Below are positions 52,965-63,600 of a stretch of 64,000 nucleotides of DNA, one piece after another. The position numbers were made by a program, and so were the translations under genes. Positions within the stretch are counted from its first letter, which is position 1. Every line of letters begins with the position of its first letter. The notes below the pieces were generated by a model. That model worked only from the letters and a program-made list of their open reading frames with translations, was not told the origin of the DNA and made no database searches. Source of the DNA: Bacteroidaceae bacterium (GTDB lineage Bacteria > Bacteroidota > Bacteroidia > Bacteroidales > Bacteroidaceae); NCBI GenBank assembly GCA_030843315.1, contig JAUUPT010000002.1, positions 1 to 64,000 of the forward strand. Reading direction: 5' to 3'.

Positions 52965-54160
52965 TCAGAGCCGATTTTCCCATACTTTCCCGCGAAGTAT
53001 ATGGCAAACCGTTGGTTTATTTCGATAACGGGGCGACTACCCAGAAGCCTCGCTGCGTGGTAGATGCCATTACGGATGAGTATTATTCGGTCAATGCCAA
53101 CGTGCACCGCGGCGTACACTTCCTGTCGCAGCAGGCTACGGAATTGCATGAAGCATCACGAGAGACTGTACGGAAATTCATCAATGCCCGCAGCACGAAC
53201 GAGATTATCTTTACGCGCGGCACCACGGAGAGCATCAACCTTCTTGTATCCAGCTTCGGCGAGGAATTTATGCAAGAGGGAGATGAAGTGATTCTTTCTG
53301 TGATGGAGCATCACAGCAACATCGTTCCCTGGCAACTGCTGGCAGCCAAGAGGGGCATAGCCATCAAAGTGATTCCGATGAATGACAAAGGCGAACTGCT
53401 GCTGGATGAGTATAAGAAACTCTTCTCCGAACGCACGAAGATTGTCAGCATTACCCATGTCTCCAATGTGCTGGGCACCATCAATCCGGTGAAGGAAATG
53501 ATTGAGTTTGCCCATGAGCAAGGCATCCCCGTGCTGGTGGACGGTGCACAATCCATTCCCCATCTGTCGGTGGATGTGCAAGACCTCGATGCCGATTTCT
53601 ACGTATTTTCAGGACACAAAGTCTACGGCCCTACCGGGGTGGGTGTACTTTATGGCAAAGAAGAATGGCTGGACAAGATGCCTCCCTACCAGGGCGGCGG
53701 TGAAATGATACAGCACGTCTCTTTTGAACGTACCACTTTCAACGAACTTCCCTTCAAGTTTGAGGCAGGTACGCCGGATTATATTGGTACTACCGGGCTT
53801 GCCAAGGCTTTGGACTATGTTTCACTCATTGGCATGGACAAGATTGACGCTTACGAACATGGACTGACCCAATACGCCACACAGCGCCTGAAAGAAATTC
53901 CCGGTATGCGCATCTTTGGCGAAGCAGCCGAGAAGGGCAGCGTCATTTCTTTCCTTGTAGGCGATATCCACCACTTTGATATGGGCACGCTGCTCGATCG
54001 CCTCGGCATTGCCGTGCGCACCGGACATCACTGCGCCCAACCGCTGATGCAACGCCTCGGCATCGAAGGTACGGTGCGTGCCTCCTTCGGCCTCTATAAT
54101 ACTAAAGAAGAGGTGGATACGCTGGTAGCAGGTATCGAACGTGTCAGCAAAATGTTTTGA
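52898..54160 (+). CDS. sufS: cysteine desulfurase SufS
   Basis: A 420-residue PLP enzyme that takes sulfur from cysteine for Fe-S clusters. The PLP Lys is 241 in VFSGHKVYG, and the catalytic Cys is 379 in RTGHHCAQPL. The usual N-terminus (RADFPILSREVYGKPLVYFDNGATTQKP) begins at residue about 27. The 26 residues before it (including APFPTGEGLGERL) are encoded by a repeat arm and unlike any SufS. No start codon lies between the repeat and the family core, so the repeat is translated. ATG at 52889 would add three residues. The stop lies one base from the stop of the convergent kinase gene. Confidence 0.94.
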   Translation: MNDSINKNVSAPFPTGEGLGERLRADFPILSREVYGKPLVYFDNGATTQKPRCVVDAITDEYYSVNANVHRGVHFLSQQATELHEASRETVRKFINARSTNEIIFTRGTTESINLLVSSFGEEFMQEGDEVILSVMEHHSNIVPWQLLAAKRGIAIKVIPMNDKGELLLDEYKKLFSERTKIVSITHVSNVLGTINPVKEMIEFAHEQGIPVLVDGAQSIPHLSVDVQDLDADFYVFSGHKVYGPTGVGVLYGKEEWLDKMPPYQGGGEMIQHVSFERTTFNELPFKFEAGTPDYIGTTGLAKALDYVSLIGMDKIDAYEHGLTQYATQRLKEIPGMRIFGEAAEKGSVISFLVGDIHHFDMGTLLDRLGIAVRTGHHCAQPLMQRLGIEGTVRASFGLYNTKEEVDTLVAGIERVSKMF

Positions 54161-54161
54161 T

Positions 54162-56177
54162 TTATTGTTGGGAATCAAGCGGCAGATAGATTACCATACG
54201 TGTTCCGTCGCTGTATCCAGAATCGACGAATATGTCGCCGGATAGCCTTTGTATAATCAATCGGCATAGATACAAACCCATTCCTTGCCCCTGGGAGAAA
54301 GTATCCAATTTGGTGAAGCGCTGGAACACCTCTTCCTCCTTGCCGGTAGGAATGCCGCGTCCCGTATCGGTGACGTAGATTTCCACCCGGTTCTCTGCTT
54401 CATTTCTCTGCAACTTGAGTGATATGGAACCTTGGTCAGTAAACTTATTGGCATTGCTGAGGAGGTTCTCGATAACCAGCGACAGATATTGTTGGTTGCT
54501 GGAGATAAAGAGATCGTCCTCCGGCAGTTCCAGTTGGTAGGTGATGCCGTCCTTGCCTTGTTGCTCTACTTTTTTCATCTCGTGTGTGCAGATGTTGCGG
54601 ATGTTCACCGTTTCCCGTGGCAGGGGTTCATCCGATGAATCGAGGTTGGATACCACGAACAAATGCTCTATCAGTGAGGTGAGTAACTCCGAGTTGCGCG
54701 TAATGAGTTTGGAGTATTCCCTTTTGCTTTCCTCGTCGTCGAAACTGTCATCGGTAATGATGTCGGAGAAGCCGACGATGGCGTTGAGCGGAGTACGTAT
54801 CTCGTGGCACATGGAGCTGATGAAGGCACTTTTCATTTTCTCGCTTTCTTCGGCTTTCAGATGCAACCGGTGCAGGGTTTTCTTCATCCGTTTTTCCTTT
54901 TTCAAGCTGTAATATAAATAGAGGCAGATAACCAGTACCAGAAACAGGATAGAACCGAGGGTAATAAGCAGAATGCGTTTGTTCTTGTTCTCCAACTGGA
55001 CGTTTTTGTAGTTCAGGTTGTCTACATCGTACTTCACTTGCAACTCGTTCATCTGTTGTTCGAACTTGGAGGATTCGATGGAGTCTTGTTTCTGCACGTA
55101 TAGCTTGTGAAACTTGAAGGCATTTTCGTAGTCGCCCATGGCTTCGTATATCTGCGATGCATTTTCGAGAAAACCGGGAATGTTGGACGGGCTCAGGATG
55201 CCGGAATATTTGATGAGGCTATCGTTGGTGGCAAGTGCACCGGCATAATCTTTCTTGTACATGGCGTAGTAGTGCAACGCCAGGAAGCAGTTATACTTGT
55301 CGATAGGTTCGGTTACCTTCCTACTCATTTCATAGACGTGCCGGTGGTATTCCTCTCTCTTTTCTTCGGACAACTGCTCACTGCGTATCAGCAGGGAGGT
55401 ATAGCATTGCAGATAGCGAAGTTCGATATTATAGAAAGGGCGCTTATGGGCATAGTAGAGGTTGTAAAAATGTTCGTACTGGTGAAGCATGTCTTCTATG
55501 CACTCGATGAATTCCTTGGTTTCGCCCAGATAGCTGAGCGTATTGATGTAGCTCCAGGCGGTGGTGGTACGGATACGTTCGCCTTCGCGGTCGGGTAGGA
55601 GTTTGGAGTACTTGTAGGCGGTGCCCAGATAGCTCAGAGCTTCTTTATACTTATTCTTATGATAGAGGCCATCGCCTGTGGTATAGGCTTGTTCTACCTG
55701 AATGTAGATATTATTCTTGTCGGTAGACGGATCGTTCAGAAATTTCAGTTCTGCTTCGATAGCTTCTTCTCCATTGTTGTTTCTGATTTTCTTGTCGAAC
55801 ACTCTCATCCGCAAGAAAGAGAGGTACGGAAGGGTTTCCTCAAAATCTGCCGTTTGCTCAATCACTTGCATGTAATGCCGGACCGAATCGAGTTCATAGA
55901 CCTTGATGTAGGCAGAGGCGATGTCGGTAAGCGTATTTAGAGCATCAATTTTATAGTCGGCCTTCCGGGCGATGTGGTAGGCTTCTTTGAGATAAGAAAG
56001 CTCCTCGGGCCTTTCAAAGTAGAGATCGGCCAAATTGCGGTAGGTAGCTATCTGTATGGAGGGATTGGTCGTAGTAGTGGCTATGCGCAAGAGGCTGTCC
56101 CTCGTTGCGGTAGTTTGTCCCAGCATATAGGCAGTTCCCAGTATAGAGAATAATATATAGCAAAGGAGTTTTCTCAT
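54162..56177 (-). CDS. TPR-sensor histidine kinase (orphan)
   Basis: A 671-residue protein with signal peptide (AYMLGQT, about residue 21), a periplasmic region with tetratricopeptide-like helices (about 30-390), a membrane helix near 400-420 (ITLGSILFLVLVICLYLYY), and HisKA with phospho-acceptor His near 455 (SMCHEIRTPL). The HATPase domain follows with NLLSNANKFTDQG, DTGRGIP and GQGMGLYLC. There is no receiver or DNA-binding domain, and no response regulator gene is adjacent, so its partner is unknown. The promoter is a -7 box at 56200-56207. Confidence 0.92.
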   Translation of the reverse strand: MRKLLCYILFSILGTAYMLGQTTATRDSLLRIATTTTNPSIQIATYRNLADLYFERPEELSYLKEAYHIARKADYKIDALNTLTDIASAYIKVYELDSVRHYMQVIEQTADFEETLPYLSFLRMRVFDKKIRNNNGEEAIEAELKFLNDPSTDKNNIYIQVEQAYTTGDGLYHKNKYKEALSYLGTAYKYSKLLPDREGERIRTTTAWSYINTLSYLGETKEFIECIEDMLHQYEHFYNLYYAHKRPFYNIELRYLQCYTSLLIRSEQLSEEKREEYHRHVYEMSRKVTEPIDKYNCFLALHYYAMYKKDYAGALATNDSLIKYSGILSPSNIPGFLENASQIYEAMGDYENAFKFHKLYVQKQDSIESSKFEQQMNELQVKYDVDNLNYKNVQLENKNKRILLITLGSILFLVLVICLYLYYSLKKEKRMKKTLHRLHLKAEESEKMKSAFISSMCHEIRTPLNAIVGFSDIITDDSFDDEESKREYSKLITRNSELLTSLIEHLFVVSNLDSSDEPLPRETVNIRNICTHEMKKVEQQGKDGITYQLELPEDDLFISSNQQYLSLVIENLLSNANKFTDQGSISLKLQRNEAENRVEIYVTDTGRGIPTGKEEEVFQRFTKLDTFSQGQGMGLYLCRLIIQRLSGDIFVDSGYSDGTRMVIYLPLDSQQ

Positions 56178-56199
56178 AGATAATATGCTTGTTCATGGG

Positions 56200-56207
56200 C
56201 AAATATA
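56200..56207 (-). promoter_or_regulatory. -7 box for the orphan kinase gene
   Basis: The minus strand reads TATATTTG, a perfect TAnnTTTG, 23 bases before the start codon at 56177. Confidence 0.5.
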
Positions 56208-56344
56208 CAAATAAAAAGCTATGAATGCTGACGAAGAGATATCTTTTTGTATAAACAGGAATGTTTCTTCCCTTTTTTCCTTGCATATGTTCTTTATAAT
56301 CAATACTTTTAGGGGCTAGTTTAACCTTTTAATCAATTAATGCT

Positions 56345-58546
56345 ATGGACCAAATGCTTTTTTGGCTGGTTCCAGCCGCTTCTGTGTTGGCGCTTTGTTT
56401 CGCCTGGTATTTCCACCGTCAGATGATGAAAGAGAGTGAGGGAACTCCTCAAATGATTAAAATTGCCGCTGCGGTGCGTAAGGGGGCGATGTCTTATCTT
56501 CGTCAGCAATATAAGATTGTGGGCTGGGTATTCCTGGGACTGGTAATCCTCTTTTCTATCATGGCGTATGGCTTTGGGGTACAGAACTCCTGGGTGCCTA
56601 TCGCATTCCTTACCGGTGGTTTCTTCTCCGGTCTTTCCGGTTTTCTGGGCATGAAGACGGCAACGTATGCTTCGGCACGTACGGCCAATGCCGCCCGTAC
56701 TTCGCTGAATGCGGGGCTGCGCATTGCCTTCCGCAGTGGTGCGGTGATGGGATTGGTAGTTGTAGGACTGGGATTACTCGACATTTCTTTCTGGTACTTG
56801 CTGTTGAATACAGTCATTCCCGTTGACCTGATGACCCCGACGCACAAACTCTGCATCATCACCACTACGATGCTGACCTTCGGTATGGGAGCCTCGACGC
56901 AGGCACTGTTTGCCCGTGTGGGTGGCGGCATTTATACCAAAGCTGCCGACGTGGGTGCCGACCTGGTGGGCAAGGTAGAAGCCGGTATTCCGGAAGACGA
57001 CCCGCGAAACCCCGCGACGATTGCCGACAACGTAGGCGATAACGTGGGCGACGTGGCAGGTATGGGCGCCGATTTGTACGAGAGTTATTGCGGTTCCATC
57101 CTGGCAACGGCTGCATTGGGGGCGGCTGCCTTTATCCATACGGGCGATACGCTGATGCAGTTCAAGGCGGTGATTGCGCCGATGCTGATTGCGGCAGTGG
57201 GTATCATCCTTTCCATTATCGGCATCTTCTCGGTGCGCACCAAGGAGGATGCCAAGATGCGCGACTTGCTGAATGCGCTGGCTTTCGGTACGAACCTTAG
57301 TTCGGTACTGATTGTGGCAGCTACTTTCTTCATCCTTTGGCTGCTGGGACTGGACAACTGGATGTGGATTTCCTGCTCCGTGGTAGTGGGGCTGGTAGTA
57401 GGCATCATCATCGGACGTTCCACCGAGTATTATACTTCCCAATCCTATCGGCCTACGCAGAAACTGAGCGAGAGCGGAAAGACCGGTCCGGCTACGGTTA
57501 TCATTTCCGGCATCGGACTGGGTATGCTTTCTACGGCTATCCCTGTGATTGCAGTAGTCATCGGCATCATTGCTTCTTACCTGTTTGCTTCCGGTTTCGA
57601 CTTTGCCAATGTAGGCATGGGGCTCTATGGCATCGGCATTGCAGCGGTAGGTATGCTGTCTACGCTCGGCATCACGCTGGCTACGGACGCTTACGGGCCG
57701 ATAGCCGACAATGCAGGCGGTAATGCCGAAATGTCCGGTTTGGGCGAGGAAGTGCGCAAGCGTACGGATGCGCTCGATTCACTGGGCAACACCACCGCAG
57801 CTACGGGCAAGGGTTTTGCTATCGGTTCCGCCGCCTTGACGGGGCTTGCGCTGCTTGCTTCTTATATCGAGGAGATTCGTATCGGCCTGTCGCGCCTTGG
57901 CATGACTGAACTTATGTCCGGTGGCGAGACGGTCCGGGTACAGGATGCTACGTTCTTCGACTTTATGCACCATTATGAGGTGACGCTGATGAACCCGAAG
58001 GTACTTTCGGGTATGTTCCTCGGTTCGATGATGGCGTTCCTGTTCTGCGGACTGACGATGAATGCCGTAGGCCGTGCCGCTTCCCACATGGTAGATGAGG
58101 TACGCCGCCAGTTCCGCGAAATCAAAGGTATTCTGACGGGTGAGACGGAGCCGGATTACGAGCGCTGTGTAGCTATATCTACGAAAGGCGCTCAACGCGA
58201 AATGGTGCTGCCGTCGCTCATTGCCATTATTGCTCCTATCCTGACGGGATTAATTTTCGGTGTTCCCGGTGTGCTGGGATTGCTCATCGGCGGATTGAGC
58301 AGCGGATTCGTGCTTGCCATCTTCATGGCGAACGCGGGCGGTGCATGGGACAACGCGAAGAAATACGTAGAAGAAGGTAACTTCGGCGGAAAGGGCAGTG
58401 AAGTGCATAAGGCTACCGTGGTAGGCGATACCGTAGGCGATCCGTTCAAAGATACTTCCGGCCCGAGCTTGAATATCCTTATCAAACTGATGAGTATGGT
58501 GGCTATTGTGATGGCAGGATTGACCGTTGCGTGGAGCCTCTTCTAA
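56345..58546 (+). CDS. hppA: membrane-bound ion-pumping pyrophosphatase (K+-dependent)
   Basis: A 733-residue protein with about 16 membrane segments that couples PPi hydrolysis to Na+ and/or H+ pumping across the inner membrane. The active-site loop DVGADLVGKVEAGIPEDDPRNPATIADNVGDNVGD and the second acidic loop (VGDTVGDPFKDTSGPSLNILIKL) are complete. GNTTAATGKGFAI carries Ala where K+-independent members have Lys, so it should need K+. A Bacteroides relative has been shown to pump both Na+ and H+; which ions this one moves is not decided here. It is monocistronic and ends at a strong terminator. Confidence 0.95.
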   Translation: MDQMLFWLVPAASVLALCFAWYFHRQMMKESEGTPQMIKIAAAVRKGAMSYLRQQYKIVGWVFLGLVILFSIMAYGFGVQNSWVPIAFLTGGFFSGLSGFLGMKTATYASARTANAARTSLNAGLRIAFRSGAVMGLVVVGLGLLDISFWYLLLNTVIPVDLMTPTHKLCIITTTMLTFGMGASTQALFARVGGGIYTKAADVGADLVGKVEAGIPEDDPRNPATIADNVGDNVGDVAGMGADLYESYCGSILATAALGAAAFIHTGDTLMQFKAVIAPMLIAAVGIILSIIGIFSVRTKEDAKMRDLLNALAFGTNLSSVLIVAATFFILWLLGLDNWMWISCSVVVGLVVGIIIGRSTEYYTSQSYRPTQKLSESGKTGPATVIISGIGLGMLSTAIPVIAVVIGIIASYLFASGFDFANVGMGLYGIGIAAVGMLSTLGITLATDAYGPIADNAGGNAEMSGLGEEVRKRTDALDSLGNTTAATGKGFAIGSAALTGLALLASYIEEIRIGLSRLGMTELMSGGETVRVQDATFFDFMHHYEVTLMNPKVLSGMFLGSMMAFLFCGLTMNAVGRAASHMVDEVRRQFREIKGILTGETEPDYERCVAISTKGAQREMVLPSLIAIIAPILTGLIFGVPGVLGLLIGGLSSGFVLAIFMANAGGAWDNAKKYVEEGNFGGKGSEVHKATVVGDTVGDPFKDTSGPSLNILIKLMSMVAIVMAGLTVAWSLF

Positions 58547-58551
58547 TGGAG

Positions 58552-58584
58552 AAACGCCCGTTCCCCTGAGGGAACGGGCGTTTT
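58552..58584 (+). terminator. strong terminator after the pyrophosphatase gene
   Basis: AAACGCCCGTTCCC (58552-58565) pairs perfectly with GGGAACGGGCGTTT (58570-58583) around CTGA and ends in TTTT. With A-rich sequence upstream it can also serve the convergent gene ending at 58603. Confidence 0.85.
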
Positions 58585-58602
58585 CGCTTATGGGAACGAT
58601 TG

Positions 58603-60531
58603 TTACTTCCCGTAGTCGTCGTACATCATCAGCAGATGCGACGAGCTCCAGCTAAAGTGCGGCGCTTTCAGCCGCTCGCCTGTGTGCGTGCCGTAGTTTT
58701 CGTGGATGGGCGCTCCTTCCTTCAGTCCGCTCAGGCGGTCGAACACTTGGAGGGTGTATTCATCCGCCAGTTTGTGGTAACCATAGTTGCGCAGTCCGCG
58801 GATGGCGAAGTACGTCTGATCCAGCCAGATGGGGCCACGCCAGTAGCCGCGCGGGTTGTACTTGGGATTGTCCGCAGCGATGGTGGGGAAGGGGATGTAG
58901 GTAGAGAACTTCGCGGTGTCCTGCAACGTGGGCAGCATGGCGTCTACTTGCGCTTGGGTGGCTATTTGCGTCCATAGCGGGGTGTAGGCTTCGCAGCCCG
59001 GCTCTTCGACGAACGAGCCGTCCTTCAGGCGTCGGTCGCAGAAGAAGTTGATGTTGCGGTCGAAGAAGTAATCGGCCACCCGGTCGCTGTAATCCGGTCC
59101 GTCGAAGGGAACTTTCAGCAGTCCGGCAAATTTCTTCAGCAGCCGGCATTCCATTGCCAGGTAGGCGTTCAGGTCTACGCTCTCCTGGTCCATGCTCCAG
59201 GCGTCGTCGGCGCCGTCGTTCTTCAGCATCACGGCGTTGTCAAAGCGGATGGCATTGTCCATGCCGCTTTCCCAGGCAGCAGCTTCGAGCGTGCCGTCGG
59301 TGGAGCCGTATTCGCACATGCCGTTGCGGTTGTGGTCGCGCTTCTGATACCACCATTTATAGTAGGAGAGCAGTTGCGGGTACATCTCGGCTACGAAAGT
59401 CGTGTCGCCCGTGTGGGTGAAGATTTCGTCTACCGCCCAGCATACCAGGGGCGGCTTGCTGTCGCGGGCGTTGTTCTCCGACGGGTCGGTGTAGATGCAG
59501 TCGATAATCATGCCGTCCGGCTGCTGATAGTCGAACATGGCGCGGATGTTGTTCTTTGCCAGTTCGGGATCGAACTTGGCGGTGCCGGCACTGAAGCGCC
59601 AGCTGTCCCATGCCCAGAAGCCGACGAAGTAGCCCACGGCATGGCTGGGGATGATGCCCTCGTGCAACAGTCCGCCGCGGTGCGTGCGCCAGTTGGAGAT
59701 AAGGGTGGTGACGGCTTTCACGGCGATGCGGTCGTACTCGGGTTTCATGTCCGTGCGCAGTATCTTGGTGAGGTAGCCTTCCCAACGCTCGGCGTTGATT
59801 TGCAACGCGCCTTCGGGGTGGTTCAGCAGGGCGGGCAGGTTCTGCCGTCCGGCAGCCATGTCTTTTTCGGAGGTGAAGAAGGAGATGGCTACGTTGACGG
59901 GGTACTTGGGTGCGCGGACGAGGGCGGTGTAGTTGTTATCGCCTGCCGTCAGCACTACATCCGGGGTGAAGGTCACCGTGACGCATTCGCCGCTGGGATG
60001 GCAGGCGATGACGGTTTGCTGCTCTACGCTGACGGTGACGTTGCGCCCCCATCGGCTGCCGGTCAGCAGCAGGTCTTCGGCACGGTCGGCCTCGATGCGC
60101 AGCAGGGCGGTGGAGGCGCTGACGAAGTTGAGGCGCTGCGTGATGCTGCCGTTGGCGCTGTGGGCGGAGAGGTAGAGTTCACCGGGATAATAGCAGGTAG
60201 AGTCGGGCGTGAAGACGGCTTCGGCATCTTTGGCAAAGCCCACGATGGTAGCCGACTGCGCCATCCACTGGCGGCGGAACATATCGAGGCTGAAGGGACC
60301 GCAGAAACCGTTTATCCATTTGTCCTTCTCGGGCGGGGTGAAGCCCATCCACGAGCCGGCATCGGTGAACCATCCGTAGCAGCGGTGCAGGGTGTCGGGT
60401 GTGTAGGCGATGTCCAGTATGTTGTCGAAGGCATACCGTTTCTCGGCCACGCTCTTGCTGCCGGTGCTGCAGGCGGTGAGGCCTGCCAGCAACAGAGCAA
60501 GGAGTATAAGAGGTATAAACTTGTGTCGCAT
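58603..60531 (-). CDS. GH63-like (MGH1-type) alpha-glycosidase, lipoprotein
   Basis: A 642-residue protein with a lipoprotein signal (LAGLTACSTG, Cys about 21). The second half is an (alpha/alpha)6 barrel: GYFVGFWAWDSWRFSAGTA, MIIDCIYTDP, TDGTLEAAAWESGMDNAIRFDN and FPTIAADNPKYNPRGYWRGPIW match family 63 proteins such as E. coli YgjK and mannosylglycerate hydrolases. The acids in WAWDSW and in the EEPGCEAYTPLW region are candidate catalytic residues. Likely a glucosidase for a short alpha-linked oligosaccharide. It lies downstream of the GH2 gene, with 92 bp between. Confidence 0.8.
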   Translation of the reverse strand: MRHKFIPLILLALLLAGLTACSTGSKSVAEKRYAFDNILDIAYTPDTLHRCYGWFTDAGSWMGFTPPEKDKWINGFCGPFSLDMFRRQWMAQSATIVGFAKDAEAVFTPDSTCYYPGELYLSAHSANGSITQRLNFVSASTALLRIEADRAEDLLLTGSRWGRNVTVSVEQQTVIACHPSGECVTVTFTPDVVLTAGDNNYTALVRAPKYPVNVAISFFTSEKDMAAGRQNLPALLNHPEGALQINAERWEGYLTKILRTDMKPEYDRIAVKAVTTLISNWRTHRGGLLHEGIIPSHAVGYFVGFWAWDSWRFSAGTAKFDPELAKNNIRAMFDYQQPDGMIIDCIYTDPSENNARDSKPPLVCWAVDEIFTHTGDTTFVAEMYPQLLSYYKWWYQKRDHNRNGMCEYGSTDGTLEAAAWESGMDNAIRFDNAVMLKNDGADDAWSMDQESVDLNAYLAMECRLLKKFAGLLKVPFDGPDYSDRVADYFFDRNINFFCDRRLKDGSFVEEPGCEAYTPLWTQIATQAQVDAMLPTLQDTAKFSTYIPFPTIAADNPKYNPRGYWRGPIWLDQTYFAIRGLRNYGYHKLADEYTLQVFDRLSGLKEGAPIHENYGTHTGERLKAPHFSWSSSHLLMMYDDYGK

Positions 60532-60550
60532 ATTGTTTCTTGCTTTTTGA

Positions 60551-60650
60551 TACCCCCCGGCCCCCCTGAAGGGGGGAGGGGGATACTTCGTTTAATATAT
60601 AGTAGAACTGTTCTCCGTCCCCTTTAGGGGAACGAGGGGTCGGGGGTAAT
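60551..60650. repeat. decayed inverted-repeat element between GH63 and GH2 genes
   Basis: A C/G-rich arm at 60551-60585 (TACCCCCCGGCCCCCC...) is imperfectly complementary to 60615-60650 around a 29-base AT-rich loop. The right arm enters the GH2 reading frame and encodes its last residues (PDPSFP, stop at 60624). Same general design as the sufS element, but with more mismatches. Confidence 0.6.
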
Positions 60651-63600
60651 GGGTGAGAGTGTGAAGCTGTACTTCCATTCGTGCGGAGTGATGGTGTACT
60701 CGGGATGCACTTGCGCGCCCCATGTATTGTCACCGCCCACGCCCATTTGCAGATGGTCGATGTTGAGCCATACCATATCTTTCTTCTCGATGCTTCCCCC
60801 GTGGCGGCGTTCCACCTGAGACGGGCGATATTCGATGTCTTCCATCGGGAAGTTCCAGGCGCTGACGCTTAGCGGTTCCTCACCGGTGACGAGCAAGCCT
60901 TCGCCGGCTGCATTGCGCAGGGCTGTCCAGCGCACGTCGCAGTGGTTGGCTGTCTCCTGGGCACGTACGTACGGGTGGTATTGTTCCCAAACCGTGGCGT
61001 TGTATAGTCCTACCAGCGCACCTGTCTTGCGGTCGGCATAGTTCTCCTGCGGGCCGCGTCCCAGCCAGGTCATCATTTCATATTCGGCAGGGAGTATCAT
61101 GCGCATACCCAGGCGTGGCATCTCGTTCAAGGCCAACTTGCCGGGAGTGAAGTGCATCGTCACCTGTACGGCACCGTTCGGACGGATGTTGTAGGTCGTC
61201 TGCAATGTGGCATCCTGTGCTTCCATGCGGTAGGTGGCGGTGACGGTTGCCAGTTGGTTGCCTTCCTTCACGTCGATGCTCGTCAGTTTGGCATCGCGTC
61301 CGGCAGTCTTCCAGGTAGCGCAGCGTTCCAGGTGTCCGTTCGGGATGTCGTTGTCGGTCAGCGGACGCCAGAAGTTGGGTTGCAGGCCTTCCTTAATCAA
61401 GTTCTTTCCGTTGTAGGCGAGTTCCGTCATTTCACCGCTCTTGGTAGAGAAAGCGATTTGGAAGTTGTCGCCTTTCAGCGTGAGGACGTCGGCGTTGCGG
61501 TCTACGGCCAGCGTTCCGTTTACGGGTTCGGTAGCTTTGGCAACCGGAACGGAAGGCAACTCCCATTGCTCGATGGCAACCTCGTGTCCCTTCGGCACCA
61601 GCGGCGCGGCTTGTTTGGTGAAGGCGCGCAGGGTGAGGAAGTATTCCTTGCCATCGGCAGGGAGTGCCTTCAGCGGCAGTTCGATGTTGGCGGAAGTGCG
61701 GGGAGCGATGGCGGGGAAATCCGTTTCGCCGCTCTGCACCGTCTTGCCGTCGCACTCCACTGCCCAGCGCAGGGTGTAGCCTTCCAGGCCGATGAAGTCG
61801 TGCCAGTTGGTTACCTTTATCTGGTTGGCTGTGAAGGCGAGCGGCTCAAAATGGATGTATTGCAGTACTTTCTTCACTTCATAGATGTGCGGGTGCAGGC
61901 TGCGGTCGGCAGCTACCAGGCCGTTGGCGCAGAAGTTGGAGTCGTTGACGATGCCTACGAATCCCATGTCACCGCCGAAGGCTTCGATGTCGTGCCCCTT
62001 CTCGTCCTTGATGGCAAAAGTCTGGTCCACCCAGTCCCAAATGAAGCCGCCTTGCAGTTGGTCGTATTTGTAAATCAAGTCCCAGTAGTCCTGGAAGTTT
62101 CCTACGCTGTTGCCCATGGCGTGTGCATACTCGCAGAGAATCAGCGGGCGGGCATCGCGTTGGTTCACGTGCTGGCGAAGCCGCCAAATGCGGGCGTACA
62201 TGGGGCAGTAGATGTCGCTCTTGGCGTTGTAACCGCCGCCTTCGTACTGCACGGGGCGGGTGGTGTCTACGCTCTTGGTGTAGTCGTACAGCGTTTCGAA
62301 GTGCTTGCCGTAGCCCGATTCATTACCCATAGACCAGGTGACGATGGCGGTCACGTTGCGGTCGCGGGCTATCATCCGGCTCATACGTTGCATGAAGGGA
62401 AGTTCCCAGTCGGGGTAGTTGGCAAGCGTACGGTCTTTGTGATCCATCATGCCGTGGCTTTCGATGTTGGCTTCGGACACCATGTAGAGTCCGAATTCGG
62501 TGCATAGCTCGTACCAGGGGGCGTTGTTCGGGTAGTGGCAGTTACGTACGGCGTTCAGGTTGAATTGTTTCATCAGTTGGATGTCGTGTATCATGGTAGC
62601 CACGCTGACGGTGCGGCCTTTGTGGGCGTCGTGCTCATGGCGGTTCACGCCTTTGAAGAGTACTGCCTGGCCGTTAATCATCTGCATTCCATTGGTCATC
62701 TCTACCGTGCGGAAACCGAAGAGGTGGGTGAATGATTCCAGCGGACGGCCTTGTGCATCGAAGGTGCTGACCACCAATGTATAGGTGTTCGGCGTTTCGG
62801 CGTTCCAGGGACGTGCGTCGGGGAACATCTTCTCAATGGTGAAGAGGGTATCGGTGGCAGAAGCAACGGACTTCTTCCGGTCGTAAGCTACCGCTTCGCC
62901 GTCCATCACTTTCACTTCTACCGTTTCTCCCGCCTTCGGCCGGTGGAGCAGGACGTCGAGTTTCAGTTCGCCGTCTTTATATCCGTTCACCAGTTCGGCG
63001 GTCATCCTGAAGTCCTTGACGCGGCTTTGCGGACGGGCGTAGAGGTAGACGCTGCGTTCGATGCCGCTGTATTTCCAGTAGTCCTGTCCTTCCAGATAGG
63101 AACCGTCGCTGTAGCGGAATACTTTTACTGCCAGCTTGTTGCTACCCTTCTTCAACAGTTTGGTAACGTTGAAGTGCGACGGCAGACGGCTGTCTTCGGC
63201 ATAACCGGCAAGTTCGCCGTTCACCCAAACATAGTAGGCAGACTCCACTCCCTCGAAGTCGAGGAAGATATCCATGCCTTCCCAACCGGCTGGCACGTTG
63301 AATTCGCGGATGTAGGCGCCCACCGGATTGTAGTCGGCAGGTACGTACGGCGGATTGGCAGGGAATGGATAGCGTGTGTCTGTATAGATAGGTGCATCGA
63401 AGCCTTGCAGTTCCCAGCTTCCGGGAACTTCTATCTTGCTCCATTTGCGGGTGCTGTAACCCGGCTTCTGAAAATCTTTGGGGCAAAGGTCGTTGTTCTT
63501 CGAGAAGAGGAACTTCCAGGTGCCGTCCAGTGAAATGCGACGTTCCGTGGCTGGATTTACATCGAACCGTACGTCGGCAGGCAGGGCGCGTTGCTTCAAG

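Noticed and set aside
61152..62507. 451-codon plus-strand frame opposite the GH2 gene, with similar frames at 62751-63533 and at 59332-60627 opposite the GH63 gene
   Set aside because: These lie antisense to genes with clear catalytic motifs. Their protein sequences have no recognisable domain and appear to follow from the codon use of the true strand.
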